DNA from: Gaiellales bacterium
GTDB lineage: Bacteria; Actinomycetota; Thermoleophilia; Gaiellales; JAICJC01
Direction: 5' to 3'
Assembly (NCBI GenBank): GCA_036273515.1
Contig: DASUHM010000017.1
Location: 1 to 45,395 of the forward strand
Length of the DNA stretch: 45,395 bases
Positions 15,872 through 24,534 of the stretch are shown here, one piece after another (the stretch's first letter is position 1; each line of letters opens with the position of its first letter). The position numbers and the translations under genes are program-made. The notes under the pieces are model-generated. The model made no database searches. It was not told where the DNA came from and saw only the letters and a list, made by a program, of their open reading frames with translations.

Positions 15872-16924
15872 TCAACGTTCGGGGTCTGACCCCGGTCGGA
15901 GGAGCACGCGGCCGTAGTGGTCGCGGGAGGCGAGCAGGGCCTGGGCGTCGACCGCGCGCTCGAGCGGCAGCTCGGCCGAGATCGGGGGCGGGGCGACGCG
16001 ACCCTCGCCCAGCAGCCGGAAGACCTCGTGGAGCTCGCGGCGGGAGCCGTCGCTCGACCCGATGATCGAGATCTGGCGGGCGAAGACGTCCACCAGGTCG
16101 ATCGTCGCCTCCGAGCCCGACGACGCCCCGCACAGGACAATCCGGCCGCGGTTTGCGAGCGCGGCCAGCGCGCCCGGGAACGCCGAGCGGCCGACGTGGT
16201 CGACCGCGACCTCGACGCCGCGGCCGCCGATGAGCGCGCGCACCTCGTCCGCCCAGCCCGCGGCGGTGTGGTCGACCGCGTGGTCGGCACCGGCTGCCAG
16301 CAGGCGCTCCCGCTTCGCCGCCGTCGAGGCGGTCGCGATGACGCGGGCGCCGGCCATCCTGGCGAGCGCGATGACGGCGCCGCCGACGCCCGAGCCGCCG
16401 GCGGTGACCAGCACGGTCTCGCCGGGGCGCAGGCCGGCCCGCGCGAAGAGCATGTGATATGCCGTCAGGTAGACCGACCCGGCGGCGGCCGCCGTCCGCG
16501 CGTCCAGGCCCTCGGGGAGCCGGAAGACGTTCCGCGCCGGGGCGACCACGAGCTCGGCATAGCCGCCGTCGCGCTGGACGCCCATCACCTCGTAGGCGGC
16601 GCAGGCCGCCTCGTCGCCCTCCAGACAGAAGGCGCAGCGGCCGCACGAGAAGTCGTAGTGGACGTAGACGCTCTCGCCGACGGCGACGTCGGTCACGCCG
16701 CCGCCCACCGCGGCCACCTCGCCGCCGACGTCGTACCCGGGGATCACGGGCAGCCGGGCGGCGTAGGCGTGGCCGACGTCCTCGCGCACCCAGATGTCCA
16801 GCCGGTTCACCGCCACCGCGTCGACGCGCACGACGGCCTCGCCGGGCCCGGGCTGTGGGTCGGGCCGCTCGACGAGCTCGAGCACCTCCGGCCCGCCCGG
16901 ACGGGTCATCACGACCGCGCGCAC
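15872..16924 (-). CDS. Zinc-binding MDR alcohol dehydrogenase
   Basis: 350 aa medium-chain dehydrogenase/reductase. The N-terminal GroES-like domain contains a catalytic-zinc-region glutamate-rich loop. The structural zinc cysteines are in CGRCAFCLEGDEAAC near 95-110. The Rossmann motif GGSGVGGAVIALA is near 175. It starts at GTG 16924 and is the last gene of the seven-gene ABC/hydantoinase operon, 4 nt after the SDR stop. The usual family C-terminus (GRVLLRP) is followed by an extra GSDPER derived from a palindromic repeat that also leads into the stop. It probably oxidises or reduces a pathway alcohol/aldehyde; substrate unknown. Confidence 0.88.
   Translation of the reverse strand: MRAVVMTRPGGPEVLELVERPDPQPGPGEAVVRVDAVAVNRLDIWVREDVGHAYAARLPVIPGYDVGGEVAAVGGGVTDVAVGESVYVHYDFSCGRCAFCLEGDEAACAAYEVMGVQRDGGYAELVVAPARNVFRLPEGLDARTAAAAGSVYLTAYHMLFARAGLRPGETVLVTAGGSGVGGAVIALARMAGARVIATASTAAKRERLLAAGADHAVDHTAAGWADEVRALIGGRGVEVAVDHVGRSAFPGALAALANRGRIVLCGASSGSEATIDLVDVFARQISIIGSSDGSRRELHEVFRLLGEGRVAPPPISAELPLERAVDAQALLASRDHYGRVLLRPGSDPER
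15880..15894. repeat. Palindromic repeat CGGGGTCTGACCCCG
   Basis: A 15-bp perfect palindrome at the extreme 3' end of the minus-strand dehydrogenase gene. The 13-bp core GGGGTCTGACCCC recurs at 43948-43960, also beside the stop of a leftward gene. The dispersed, gene-end location suggests a REP-like or terminator-like repeat. Here it encodes the last residues (GSDPE) of the dehydrogenase. Confidence 0.55.
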
Positions 16925-16928
16925 GGAG

Positions 16929-17696
16929 CTAGTAGGCCATCCAGCCGCCGTCGACCATCAGGTTCGCGCCGCTGGTGTAGGAGGCTTCCGAGGCCAGGTA
17001 GGCGACGGCGGCCGCCACGTCCTCGGCCCGGCCGAGGCGCGAGAACGGCGTCCGCGACTGGACGTAGGCGAGGCCGGCCTCGTCGGCGCTCAGGTCGCCC
17101 GGCGTGCCGGTGACGATCTTGCCCGGCGAGACGGAGTTGCACAGGATCCCATCCTTCCCGTGCTCGACCGCGATCTGGCGGGTCATCTGCAGCAGGCCGC
17201 CCTTGGAGACCGCGTAGGAGAAGTGACCCGGCGCGCCCACCAGCCCGTGCTGAGAGGTGATGTTCACGATCCGGCCGCGCACCTCGTCGCGCGACGGCTG
17301 GGCCAGCATCTGCCGCACGGCCGCCCGCGATAGCACGAATGGCCCGCGGAGGTTGACGGCCATCACGGCGTCGAAGTCGGCGACCTCGGTCTCGACGAGC
17401 GGCTTCGAGTGGCGGCCGGCGATGGCGGCGTTGTTCACGAGCACGTCGAGCGTGCCCGCCCGTTCGACGGCGATCGCGACCAGCCGCTCGCAGTCCTCGG
17501 GCAGCGACACGTCGGCGTCGACGTGAAGCGCCTTCCCCGCGGCCGCCGCGATGACGGCGTCGGTGGGATCGCCGCCCGTGATCGGGTCACGGCGGACGTC
17601 GGCGCAGACCACGTCGAACCCGTCGGCGGCGAGCCGGATCGCGATCGCGCGGCCAATCCCGGACGCCGCGCCGGTGACGATCGCGCCGCCGCTCAC
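16929..17696 (-). CDS. SDR-family oxidoreductase, paralogue of 12919-13701
   Basis: 255 aa. TGAASGIG is near residue 9, NNAAIAG near 88, SQHGLVGAPGH near 138, and YAVSKGG gives the catalytic Tyr/Lys. It ends DGGWMAY. GTG 17696 is the start because it gives the canonical N-terminus VSGGAIVTGAASG and overlaps the hydantoinase stop as GTGA; the longer upstream frame lies inside that gene. The many identical blocks shared with the SDR at 12919 point to a recent duplication or shared specialised subfamily. It lies between hydantoinase and MDR genes, consistent with oxidation of the ring-opened product (inference). Confidence 0.9.
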   Translation of the reverse strand: MSGGAIVTGAASGIGRAIAIRLAADGFDVVCADVRRDPITGGDPTDAVIAAAAGKALHVDADVSLPEDCERLVAIAVERAGTLDVLVNNAAIAGRHSKPLVETEVADFDAVMAVNLRGPFVLSRAAVRQMLAQPSRDEVRGRIVNITSQHGLVGAPGHFSYAVSKGGLLQMTRQIAVEHGKDGILCNSVSPGKIVTGTPGDLSADEAGLAYVQSRTPFSRLGRAEDVAAAVAYLASEASYTSGANLMVDGGWMAY

Positions 17697-19030
17697 CCGC
17701 CCACCGCCAGGAAGCCGCCACGATGCTCCTCGCCGACGAAGCCTCCGTCCTCGACGACGCGGTCGCCGCGCGCCAGCACGTGCCGGATCCGGCCAGGCAG
17801 CTCGAACCCGTCGTAGGGCGTCCAGTCGAGGTCGTCGCCGAGGCCCGCGAGCGTGATCCGGCTCGGCGCTGACGGATCCCACACGACGATGTCGGCGTCG
17901 TACCCGGGTAGGAGCGCGCCCTTCCCGGGCAGGCCGAAGATGCGGGCCGGCGCCGCGCAGGCGACCTCGACGAGCCGCTCCGGCGTGAGTCCGTCCTCGC
18001 CGGCGAGCGCCAGCCCGATCGGCAGCCGCGCTCCCACGCCGGGAAGCCCCGTCGGCACCTGCGTGAAGTCGTCCGCCACGGGCACCTTGTCGCGGTCGAG
18101 GCGCAGGTGGCAGTGATCGGAGGCGAAGGTGTCAAGGCCGCCCAGCGCGAGCCCCGATCGCAGCGCCCGTAGGTCGGCGCGCGTGCGCAGCGGCGGCGTC
18201 ATCACGTAGCGCAGCGCGTCGTCGCCGTGGTGGTGGGACTCGTCGAAGAGCAGGTGGTGGACGCAGGCCTCGCCGTAGACGGCCTGGCCGCGCTCGCGGG
18301 CCGCGGCGATCTCCTCCATCGGCCCCCGCCCGGTCACGTGCACCACGTAGGCGGTCGCGCCGGCGACGCCGGCCATGACGAGGAACCGGTGCACGCACTC
18401 CGCCTCGAGCGCGATCGGACGGCTGCGCGGGAGCGACCCCAGCCCGAGCTCGCCGGCGGCCACGAGCTCGCGGGTGAGCACATCGACGACCCGGCCGTTC
18501 TCGCAGTGCGCGAGCACGACCATGCCGAGCTCCGCCGCCTCCTGCATGACGGCGAACGCGACGTCGTCGTCGGCCTGGATGCCGAGCTCGATGTAGGCCA
18601 GCCACAGCTTGACGCTGCCCACGCCGAGGGCGTGGACGTCGCGCATGTCGCCGCGGCGGTAGCTCTGCGGCTCCCAGATCACCGTGTGCAGTGCGACGTC
18701 GGCGTACGCCGCGGGCAGCTCGTCGGCGATCGTCCGCCGGGCCGCCTCGACGGGCCGCTCGCCGGGCTCGGCGTCGACGAAGGCGAGCATCGAGGTCGTG
18801 CCGCCGAGCAGCGCCGAGCGGGTGTCCGCGGCGACCGCCCCGAAGATGTGGGTGTGGACGTCGATCGCCCCGGGCAGCACGAGGCAGCCGGACGCGTCGA
18901 CGATCTCGGCGCCCGCGCGCTCGACTGCGCCCACGGCGACGATCGCGCCGTCGCGGACGAGGACGTCACCCGCGGCCTGACCCGAGGGGGACACGATCGT
19001 CCCCCCGACGACGGCGGTGGCCGCGCTCAC
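17693..19030 (-). CDS. Hydantoinase/dihydropyrimidinase-family amidohydrolase
   Basis: 445 aa cyclic amidohydrolase. The dinuclear metal site is complete: H59/H61 in DVHTHI, carbamylated Lys141 in SVKLWLAY, His in LAHCEN near 183, His in VVHVTG near 235, and Asp in SDHCH near 305. It opens cyclic amides (hydantoins, dihydropyrimidines or allantoin). GTG 19030 overlaps the ATPase stop by 4 nt and its own stop overlaps the SDR start. Its place directly after an oligopeptide-type importer suggests that the imported compound is its substrate (inference); which ring it opens cannot be read from the sequence. Confidence 0.88.
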   Translation of the reverse strand: MSAATAVVGGTIVSPSGQAAGDVLVRDGAIVAVGAVERAGAEIVDASGCLVLPGAIDVHTHIFGAVAADTRSALLGGTTSMLAFVDAEPGERPVEAARRTIADELPAAYADVALHTVIWEPQSYRRGDMRDVHALGVGSVKLWLAYIELGIQADDDVAFAVMQEAAELGMVVLAHCENGRVVDVLTRELVAAGELGLGSLPRSRPIALEAECVHRFLVMAGVAGATAYVVHVTGRGPMEEIAAARERGQAVYGEACVHHLLFDESHHHGDDALRYVMTPPLRTRADLRALRSGLALGGLDTFASDHCHLRLDRDKVPVADDFTQVPTGLPGVGARLPIGLALAGEDGLTPERLVEVACAAPARIFGLPGKGALLPGYDADIVVWDPSAPSRITLAGLGDDLDWTPYDGFELPGRIRHVLARGDRVVEDGGFVGEEHRGGFLAVGG

Positions 19031-20820
19031 AGGACGCCGTCGGGGAGGCAGGGGGCGGCGGCCAGCAGGCGCCGGGTGTACTCGTGGCTCGGGCTGGCGA
19101 GCACCTCCGCCACGGTGCCCGTCTCGCACAGCGTGCCGCGGTCCATGACGAGGACGGTGTCGGCGATGCAGGCGACGACCCCGAGGTTGTGGGTGATGAA
19201 GAGCATCGACAGGCGCAGGTCGCGCTGCAGCTCCTGCAGCAGCTCGAGCACGGCCGCCTGCACCGACACGTCGAGCGCCGAGGTGACCTCGTCGCAGATC
19301 AGGAGGTCGGGCCGCGCGGCCAGGGCGCGGGCGATGGCGACGCGCTGGCGCTCGCCGCCGGAGAGCTCGACCGGAAAGCGGTTGCCGAGGCGGGTGGGCA
19401 GCTTCACCCGCTCGAGCAGCTCGCCGACCTCCTTCTCGGCCTCGGCCCGGGACAGGCGGCGCAGGACGCGCAGCGGCCGGATGATCGACTGGCGCACGCG
19501 CTGGCGCGGGTTCAGCGACTGGTACGGGTTCTGGAACACGATCTGGATGCGCCGCCGCACCTCGAGCGGGCGCTTGCGGGCGGCGCCGGCGATGGGGACG
19601 CCGTCGAAGCTGACCGTGCCGGCCGACGGCACGTGCAGGCCGGCCAGGCAGCGGCCGATCGTCGTCTTGCCGCTGCCGGACTCGCCGACGAGCGCGACGC
19701 AGCGGCCCTGCTCGACGGTGAACGAGACCGCATCGACGGCGGGGCTCGCCGACCGGCTCGACCGGTAGCGCGCCTCGAGGCCCGACACCTGGAGCAGCGG
19801 CGCCGACTCGGCGGAGGTTCCCGCCGCGCGGCCGTTGCTGCGGTCGCCGGCCTGGAGATCGAGCTCCATCCAGCGCAGGCAGCGGACGTGGTGGCCGGGC
19901 ACCGCCTCGTCGAGCGCCGGCACCGTCTCGTGGCAGCGCGCCTCCTGGTGGGCGCAGCGAGGCGCGAAGGCGCAGCCGCCGGGCCACTCGCCGACGCCGA
20001 CCGAGATGCCCGTGATGCCGCGCAGCGCGCGCGGGTTCTTGAAGTCGGGGATGGCCTCGACCAGCGCGCGCGTGTACGGGTGCCTGGGCCGCTCGATCAC
20101 CTCGGTCGCCGGGCCGTTCTCGACGACGCGGCCGGCGTACATGACGACGATCCGGTCGGCCATCTGGGAGACGACGGCCAGGTCGTGCGTGACGTAGACC
20201 ATCGCCATGCCGTCATCGTCGCGCAGCCGGCGCAGCTCGGCCAGGATCCGGTCCTGGGTGAGCACGTCCAGACCGGTCGTCGGCTCGTCGAGCACCGCGA
20301 CCGGCGGGTCGCACACGCACGCCATCGCGATCGTCACGCGCTGCTGCTGGCCGCCGGAGAGCTGGTGGGGGTAGCGGCCTGCGAAGCGCGGGTCGCTGCC
20401 GAGCTCGACCCGCTCGAGCGCCGAGCGCACCGGGTCGACGCCGCCGCCGGCGCGATGCGCGCGGAGCACGTCGAGGATCGCGTCGCCCACCCGCATCGAC
20501 GGGTTGAGCGAGCCGCCGGGGTCCTGGGGCACGTACGACACCGTCTTCCCGCGCAGGCTGCGCAGCGCCCGGCCGTCGCGACCGAGGATGCTCTCGCCGC
20601 CGACCTCGACCGTGCCGCCCTTGACGACGACGCCAGGCCGGGTGTAGCCGAGCAGGGCGAGCGCCGTCGTCGTCTTGCCGCTGCCGGACTCGCCGACGAG
20701 GCCGACGATCTCACCCGGCGCGACGCTGAACGTGACACCGTCGACGACCGGCTCGCCGGTCGCGAGGTGGAGGCACAGGTCTTCGACCCGGACGACCGGC
20801 TCGGTGGCGACCGCGCTCAC
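19027..20820 (-). CDS. Fused double ATP-binding protein of a dipeptide/oligopeptide-type ABC importer (DppD-DppF in one chain)
   Basis: 597 aa with two complete ABC domains. In each, Walker A is GLVGESGSGKTT or ALVGESGSGKTT, the signatures are LSGGQQQR and LSGGERQR, and the Walker B/D-loops are VLDEPTTGLD and ICDEVTSALD. The oligopeptide C-terminal motif CAFAPRCAHQEARC, which in DppD-type proteins can hold an Fe-S cluster, sits between them. Usually these are two separate genes; here one chain makes the heterodimer. GTG 20820 overlaps the upstream permease stop as GTGA. The second domain has Glu-Val instead of Glu-Pro after the catalytic glutamate, which is common in this family. Confidence 0.92.
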   Translation of the reverse strand: MSAVATEPVVRVEDLCLHLATGEPVVDGVTFSVAPGEIVGLVGESGSGKTTTALALLGYTRPGVVVKGGTVEVGGESILGRDGRALRSLRGKTVSYVPQDPGGSLNPSMRVGDAILDVLRAHRAGGGVDPVRSALERVELGSDPRFAGRYPHQLSGGQQQRVTIAMACVCDPPVAVLDEPTTGLDVLTQDRILAELRRLRDDDGMAMVYVTHDLAVVSQMADRIVVMYAGRVVENGPATEVIERPRHPYTRALVEAIPDFKNPRALRGITGISVGVGEWPGGCAFAPRCAHQEARCHETVPALDEAVPGHHVRCLRWMELDLQAGDRSNGRAAGTSAESAPLLQVSGLEARYRSSRSASPAVDAVSFTVEQGRCVALVGESGSGKTTIGRCLAGLHVPSAGTVSFDGVPIAGAARKRPLEVRRRIQIVFQNPYQSLNPRQRVRQSIIRPLRVLRRLSRAEAEKEVGELLERVKLPTRLGNRFPVELSGGERQRVAIARALAARPDLLICDEVTSALDVSVQAAVLELLQELQRDLRLSMLFITHNLGVVACIADTVLVMDRGTLCETGTVAEVLASPSHEYTRRLLAAAPCLPDGVL

Positions 20821-21665
20821 GAGACGACGCTCCGGGTGGTGCGGGGCACGTACGAGCGGCCCAGGCTGCGGGCGATCGCGTCGCCGGTCAGGTTGATGCC
20901 GATCGTGAGCAGCCCGATCATCGCCGCCGGCACCAGCACCGACCACGGATTCAGCTGGATGTAGGTGCGGTTCTCGCTGATCATGAGCGCCCAGTCGGAG
21001 TTGGGCGGCTGCAGCCCGAGGCCGAGGAAGTTGACCGAGGCGATGATCAGGATGGAGTAGGTGAACCGCAGGCCGGCATCGACGAGCACCGGCGCCAGGA
21101 TGTTCGGGAGCACCTCGCGGCCGATGACCGCGAACGCGCGCTCGCCGCGGGCGATGCCCGCCTCGACGTAGCCGCGGGTCGACACCTCGAGGGTTGCGGT
21201 GCGCACGATGCGGCTGATCGCGGGCGCCTGGATCGCCGCCACGCCGATGATGAGGACGGCGATGCTCGTCCCCGCCCCGGCGATCAGGACGAGCAGGAAG
21301 AGCAGCGGCGGGAAGGCCAGCATCACGTCGACCGAGCGCATCAGCACCGGGTCGACCAGGGAGCGGGTGTATCCGGCCGTCAGGCCGATCGCCATCCCGA
21401 CCAGGTAGGCCAGGACCGTGGCCGCGGCCGCGTAGCCGATCACCGACCGGCCGCCGTGGAGCACGCGGCTGAGCACGTCGCGGCCGAGGAAGTCGGTTCC
21501 CAGCCAAGCGTGGCTGGACGAGCCGGAGAGCGGGATCCCGACCGGCGCGGTCGGGTCGTGCGGCGCCAGGTACGGCCCGAAGATCGCCACGAGCACGACG
21601 AAGAGGACGATGCCCGCGCCGATCGCACCCGACGTCGTGCGCAGGAACCGGAACCGCTCCCTCAT
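20817..21665 (-). CDS. Dipeptide-type ABC permease, DppC/OppC
   Basis: 282 aa inner-membrane permease. It has a short cytoplasmic N-terminus (MRERFRFLRTTSGAIGAG), a first helix, then the periplasmic HAWLGTDFLGRDVLSR segment diagnostic of DppC/OppC. Five further helices and an EAA loop (GIARGERAFAVIGREVLPNIL) follow near 175-205. ATG 21665 overlaps the DppB stop (ATGA) and the stop overlaps the ATPase GTG. It works with the neighbouring DppB, the fused ATPase and the lipoprotein SBP. Confidence 0.92.
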   Translation of the reverse strand: MRERFRFLRTTSGAIGAGIVLFVVLVAIFGPYLAPHDPTAPVGIPLSGSSSHAWLGTDFLGRDVLSRVLHGGRSVIGYAAAATVLAYLVGMAIGLTAGYTRSLVDPVLMRSVDVMLAFPPLLFLLVLIAGAGTSIAVLIIGVAAIQAPAISRIVRTATLEVSTRGYVEAGIARGERAFAVIGREVLPNILAPVLVDAGLRFTYSILIIASVNFLGLGLQPPNSDWALMISENRTYIQLNPWSVLVPAAMIGLLTIGINLTGDAIARSLGRSYVPRTTRSVVS

Positions 21666-22672
21666 ACCGGCTCCCGCAGCTTCGGCACGAGCAGCATGAC
21701 GACGAGGTCGGCGAGCAGGTTGAGGACGACGTAGACGACCGCGATCAGCATCGCCACCGACTGCACGACGGTCACGTCGCGGTTCTGGACAGCGTTCACG
21801 AGCGTCGTCCCGATGCCGGGGTACGCGAAGACGCTCTCGGTGATGATGATCCCGCCGATCAGCCACTGCAGGTTCTGTGCGAGAACCTGCACGCTCGGCG
21901 CGAGCGCGTTTCGCAGCGCGTAGCGCGACAGCACCCGCCGCTCGGCGACGCCGTTCAGCCGCGCCGTCTGGACGTACTCGGTCTGGAGCACCTCGGTCAT
22001 GCCCGCGCGAACCATGCGGATGCCGGCGGCGAGCGAGGCGAAGAGGAGCGTCAGCACGGGCAGGACGAGCTGGGACGGGTTGTCGAGCGGGTTCCCGCCC
22101 GGGGGCACGATCGCGACTGGCGGCAGCCAGTCGAGCGCGACGAAGAACACGCCGATCAGCAGCGACCCGGTGACGAACTCCGGCAGGGCGATGGCCCCGA
22201 GCGAGAGGACCGAGATGGCGTGGTCGACCGCCTTGCCGGGGAAGATCGGGCCGATCACCCCGAGCCCGATCGAGAGCGGGATCATGAAGAGCGCCGCGAT
22301 CGCCGCCAGGATGGCCGAGTTCTTCAACGGCCCGGAGATCTGCTGCCAGACCGACTCGTGCTGGCCCTGGGCGAGGCTCACCGCCGACACGCCCAGGTCG
22401 CCGTGGACGAAGCCCTCGAGCCAGTCGGCGTAGCGGGTCGTCGCCGGCCGGTCGAGCTGCATCCGCTTCGTCAGCACCGCCTCCGCCTGCGGGGTCGCGT
22501 TGCGGCCCAGGATGACGCTGGCCGGATTGCCCGGGAGGATGTTCAGCGCGGCGAAGATCACGATCGACGCCACGAACAGCGCGACGAACGCACCGAGGAG
22601 GCGGCGGCCGAGGAACGCCAGCACCGGCGAGATCTCCCGCCGGACGGTCCGCGGCTCCGCAGCCGCGGTCAC
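21662..22672 (-). CDS. Dipeptide-type ABC permease, DppB/OppB
   Basis: 336 aa with six membrane helices. The first is FLGRRLLGAFVALFVAS, and the DppB-typical LPGNPA and periplasmic loop follow. The EAA loop (TARLNGVAERRVLSRYALRNAL) lies near 230-255 and the end is MLLVPKLREPV. The start is taken as GTG 22672, 19 nt after the SBP stop; no closer ATG exists in frame. It forms the translocation channel with DppC. Confidence 0.9.
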   Translation of the reverse strand: MTAAAEPRTVRREISPVLAFLGRRLLGAFVALFVASIVIFAALNILPGNPASVILGRNATPQAEAVLTKRMQLDRPATTRYADWLEGFVHGDLGVSAVSLAQGQHESVWQQISGPLKNSAILAAIAALFMIPLSIGLGVIGPIFPGKAVDHAISVLSLGAIALPEFVTGSLLIGVFFVALDWLPPVAIVPPGGNPLDNPSQLVLPVLTLLFASLAAGIRMVRAGMTEVLQTEYVQTARLNGVAERRVLSRYALRNALAPSVQVLAQNLQWLIGGIIITESVFAYPGIGTTLVNAVQNRDVTVVQSVAMLIAVVYVVLNLLADLVVMLLVPKLREPV

Positions 22673-22691
22673 GGGCCGACTGGGGTCGCCA

Positions 22692-24314
22692 TCACGCCGA
22701 GAGCCACGCGTCCATGAAGAGGTAGTTGCCGAGCGCGCCGGCGGCGTGCGGCTTGAGCCCCTGCACCTTCTTCGACACCGCGTCCACCCAGTCGGCGTTC
22801 GTCCACTGCAGGTAGCCGCCCTGGTCGTACTGGATCTGCTGCACCTGGTTCCAGTAGTCCTGCGCCTTCGTCTTGTCGAGCTCGCCGATCGCGTTCGCAA
22901 GCGCGGTGTTGAACGCGGCCTGCTTGAAGTGCGTCTCGTTGTACGGCGCGCCCGTCGACAGGGCCTGGAGGTAGAAGTACTTCAGCGAGAGCATCGGCCA
23001 CTGCGTCTCCGCGAACGCCATCTTCAGGTAGAGCAGGCTCGGGTTGTAGTAGGAGTTGGCCGGCTCCTGCTTCAGGTTGACCGTGACGCCGGCGGCCTTC
23101 GCCTGCTGGGCGAAGAGCGTGGCCGATTCGACGAAGCCGGGGAAGATGTCCGAGGTCTGGAACTCGACCGTCAGGTTCGACTGCCCGGCGGCCTTGAGCA
23201 GGCTCTTGGCCTTGTCGATGTCCTGCACCCGCTGCGGCAGCGAGGTGTCGTAGTAGGGCAGCCCCTTGCCGACGGTGTCGTTGCCGACGGTGCCAAACCC
23301 GGAGATCGCGCCCTCGACGAGTGCGGGCCGGTCGGCGATCAGCCGGAAGGCCTGCCGCACCCGGTTGTCCGAGAACGGGGCCTTCTGAGTGTCCATGTAG
23401 AACATCATGGCCTGCGGCGACGGCGCCACGAGGACGTTGATGTCGCCGGTGGCCTGGTGCGCCTTGGCCTCCTGGAACGGCAGCTGGGCCATGCCGTCGA
23501 TCGTCCCGGCGAGCAGCGCGTTCAGGCGCGCCGTCGGGTCGGTGATCGACGTGATCATCAGCGAGTCGACGTACGGCTTGCCCGTCTGCCAGTAGTTCGG
23601 GTTCTTCTTGAAGACGCTCTGCTGGCCCGGCGTGAACGACTCGAACGCGAACGGCCCGGTCCCGATCGGATGCTTGTAGTCGGTCTGGCCGGCCGGGACC
23701 ATCCAGGTGTTGTAATAGGTGAAGTTCGCGGCCAGGTCGCCGTCGGGCGCCTTCAACGGGATCCGCACCAGGTCCTTTCGGACCGCCTTCATGTTGGCGA
23801 CGTCGATGCCGGACACGAACGGGTAGGAACCGAAGTTGGCCGGCTTCGACATCTGCTGGATCGAGTAGATGACGTCGTCGGCGCCGAACGACTTGCCGTT
23901 GTGGAAGGTGACCCCGTCGCGCAGCTTCACCTCGTACACCGTCGCGTCGGAGTTCGGGTTCCACTCGAGGGCGAGCCCCGGCGACGTGGTCAGGTCGGGG
24001 TTCACGATCACCATCGGGTCGTACAGGTTCTGGATGCGGCCCTCGTCGATCGGCGTGACGCCGATGAACGGATCGACGGTCTCGGCGGTGCCGCCGCCGA
24101 CGAAGCCGAGCTTGAGCTGGCCGCCGCGGCGCGGCGCGCCGGCCGAGCTCGACGCGGCCGTGCTCGAGCTGGAGCCGCCGCCGCAGGCCGCGGCCAGGAG
24201 CGGCGACATGCCGATGCCGAGCGCGGCGGCGCCCTTGAGGAGGCCCCCGCGTGAGAAGCGTCCGTCGAGGAGGTCTTGGCCCGGGATTCGATCGAGGTCT
24301 TGACGGTCGGTCAC
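22692..24314 (-). CDS. Extracellular solute-binding lipoprotein, family 5 (peptide/nickel/oligopeptide type)
   Basis: 540 aa. The N-terminus has a long polar n-region, FSRGGLLKGAAALG and a lipobox LAAAC (Cys45), followed by a Gly/Ser-rich linker. The SRGGLLK start of the hydrophobic core hints at a Tat-like signal with one arginine replaced. The mature protein has SBP_bac_5 features (PFIGVTPIDEG near 80, YEVKLRDGVTFHNG near 128, and IGTGPFAFESF near 215). It captures the ligand outside the membrane for the DppBC permeases. It is the first gene of the seven-gene operon. Family-5 proteins bind peptides but also opines, nickel chelates and cyclic compounds, so the ligand is open; the downstream hydantoinase suggests a cyclic ureide (inference). 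Confidence 0.92.
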   Translation of the reverse strand: MTDRQDLDRIPGQDLLDGRFSRGGLLKGAAALGIGMSPLLAAACGGGSSSSTAASSSAGAPRRGGQLKLGFVGGGTAETVDPFIGVTPIDEGRIQNLYDPMVIVNPDLTTSPGLALEWNPNSDATVYEVKLRDGVTFHNGKSFGADDVIYSIQQMSKPANFGSYPFVSGIDVANMKAVRKDLVRIPLKAPDGDLAANFTYYNTWMVPAGQTDYKHPIGTGPFAFESFTPGQQSVFKKNPNYWQTGKPYVDSLMITSITDPTARLNALLAGTIDGMAQLPFQEAKAHQATGDINVLVAPSPQAMMFYMDTQKAPFSDNRVRQAFRLIADRPALVEGAISGFGTVGNDTVGKGLPYYDTSLPQRVQDIDKAKSLLKAAGQSNLTVEFQTSDIFPGFVESATLFAQQAKAAGVTVNLKQEPANSYYNPSLLYLKMAFAETQWPMLSLKYFYLQALSTGAPYNETHFKQAAFNTALANAIGELDKTKAQDYWNQVQQIQYDQGGYLQWTNADWVDAVSKKVQGLKPHAAGALGNYLFMDAWLSA

Positions 24315-24371
24315 CGTGTCCTCCAGATGGGTTCGTGAACGGTCACGTCCAGGCAGATCGGGACGCCCGCC

Positions 24372-24405
24372 GGCGTGCGCGCACAGGCGGAAGGGCGTGC
24401 GCGCA
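24372..24405. repeat. Direct repeat of GGCGTGCGCGCA, 22-bp period
   Basis: Identical 12-mers at 24372-24383 and 24394-24405, two helical turns apart, in the leader of the SBP gene. Each also has a nearby GCAGATCG (about 24353 and 24403). Spacing on one face of the helix fits tandem binding by a regulator, though a low-complexity GC duplication is also possible. Confidence 0.4.
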
Positions 24406-24503
24406 GATCGCGCCGGGGGTGGCGGGGGCGTACCGGTGATCCGGCGCCGCGGAGGGCGACCGGGCGGGGCGGCATCAGGCGCGGGCGTCGAGGCATGGGG
24501 GCG

Positions 24504-24532
24504 AGTATCTCAATAGGCTGATCGCTTGTCAG
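24504..24532 (-). promoter_or_regulatory. Candidate promoter of the ABC/hydantoinase operon
   Basis: Reading the minus strand, CTGACA (24532-24527, five of six matches to TTGACA) is followed after exactly 17 nt by GATACT (24509-24504, four of six matches to TATAAT). Transcription would start near 24497 toward the SBP gene. Confidence 0.45.
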
Positions 24533-24534
24533 CC
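24516..24534. promoter_or_regulatory. Dyad GGCTGA-N7-TCAGCC overlapping the promoter
   Basis: A perfect 6-bp inverted repeat with 7-nt spacer covers the proposed -35 box of the ABC operon promoter, a classical repressor position. It differs from the GTATG-type dyads, implying a different regulator. Confidence 0.4.

Noticed and set aside
17697-17882. 62-residue N-terminal extension of the SDR gene
   Set aside because: It lies inside the hydantoinase coding sequence, is Arg/Pro-rich, and GTG 17696 gives the normal SDR N-terminus with a 4-nt overlap.
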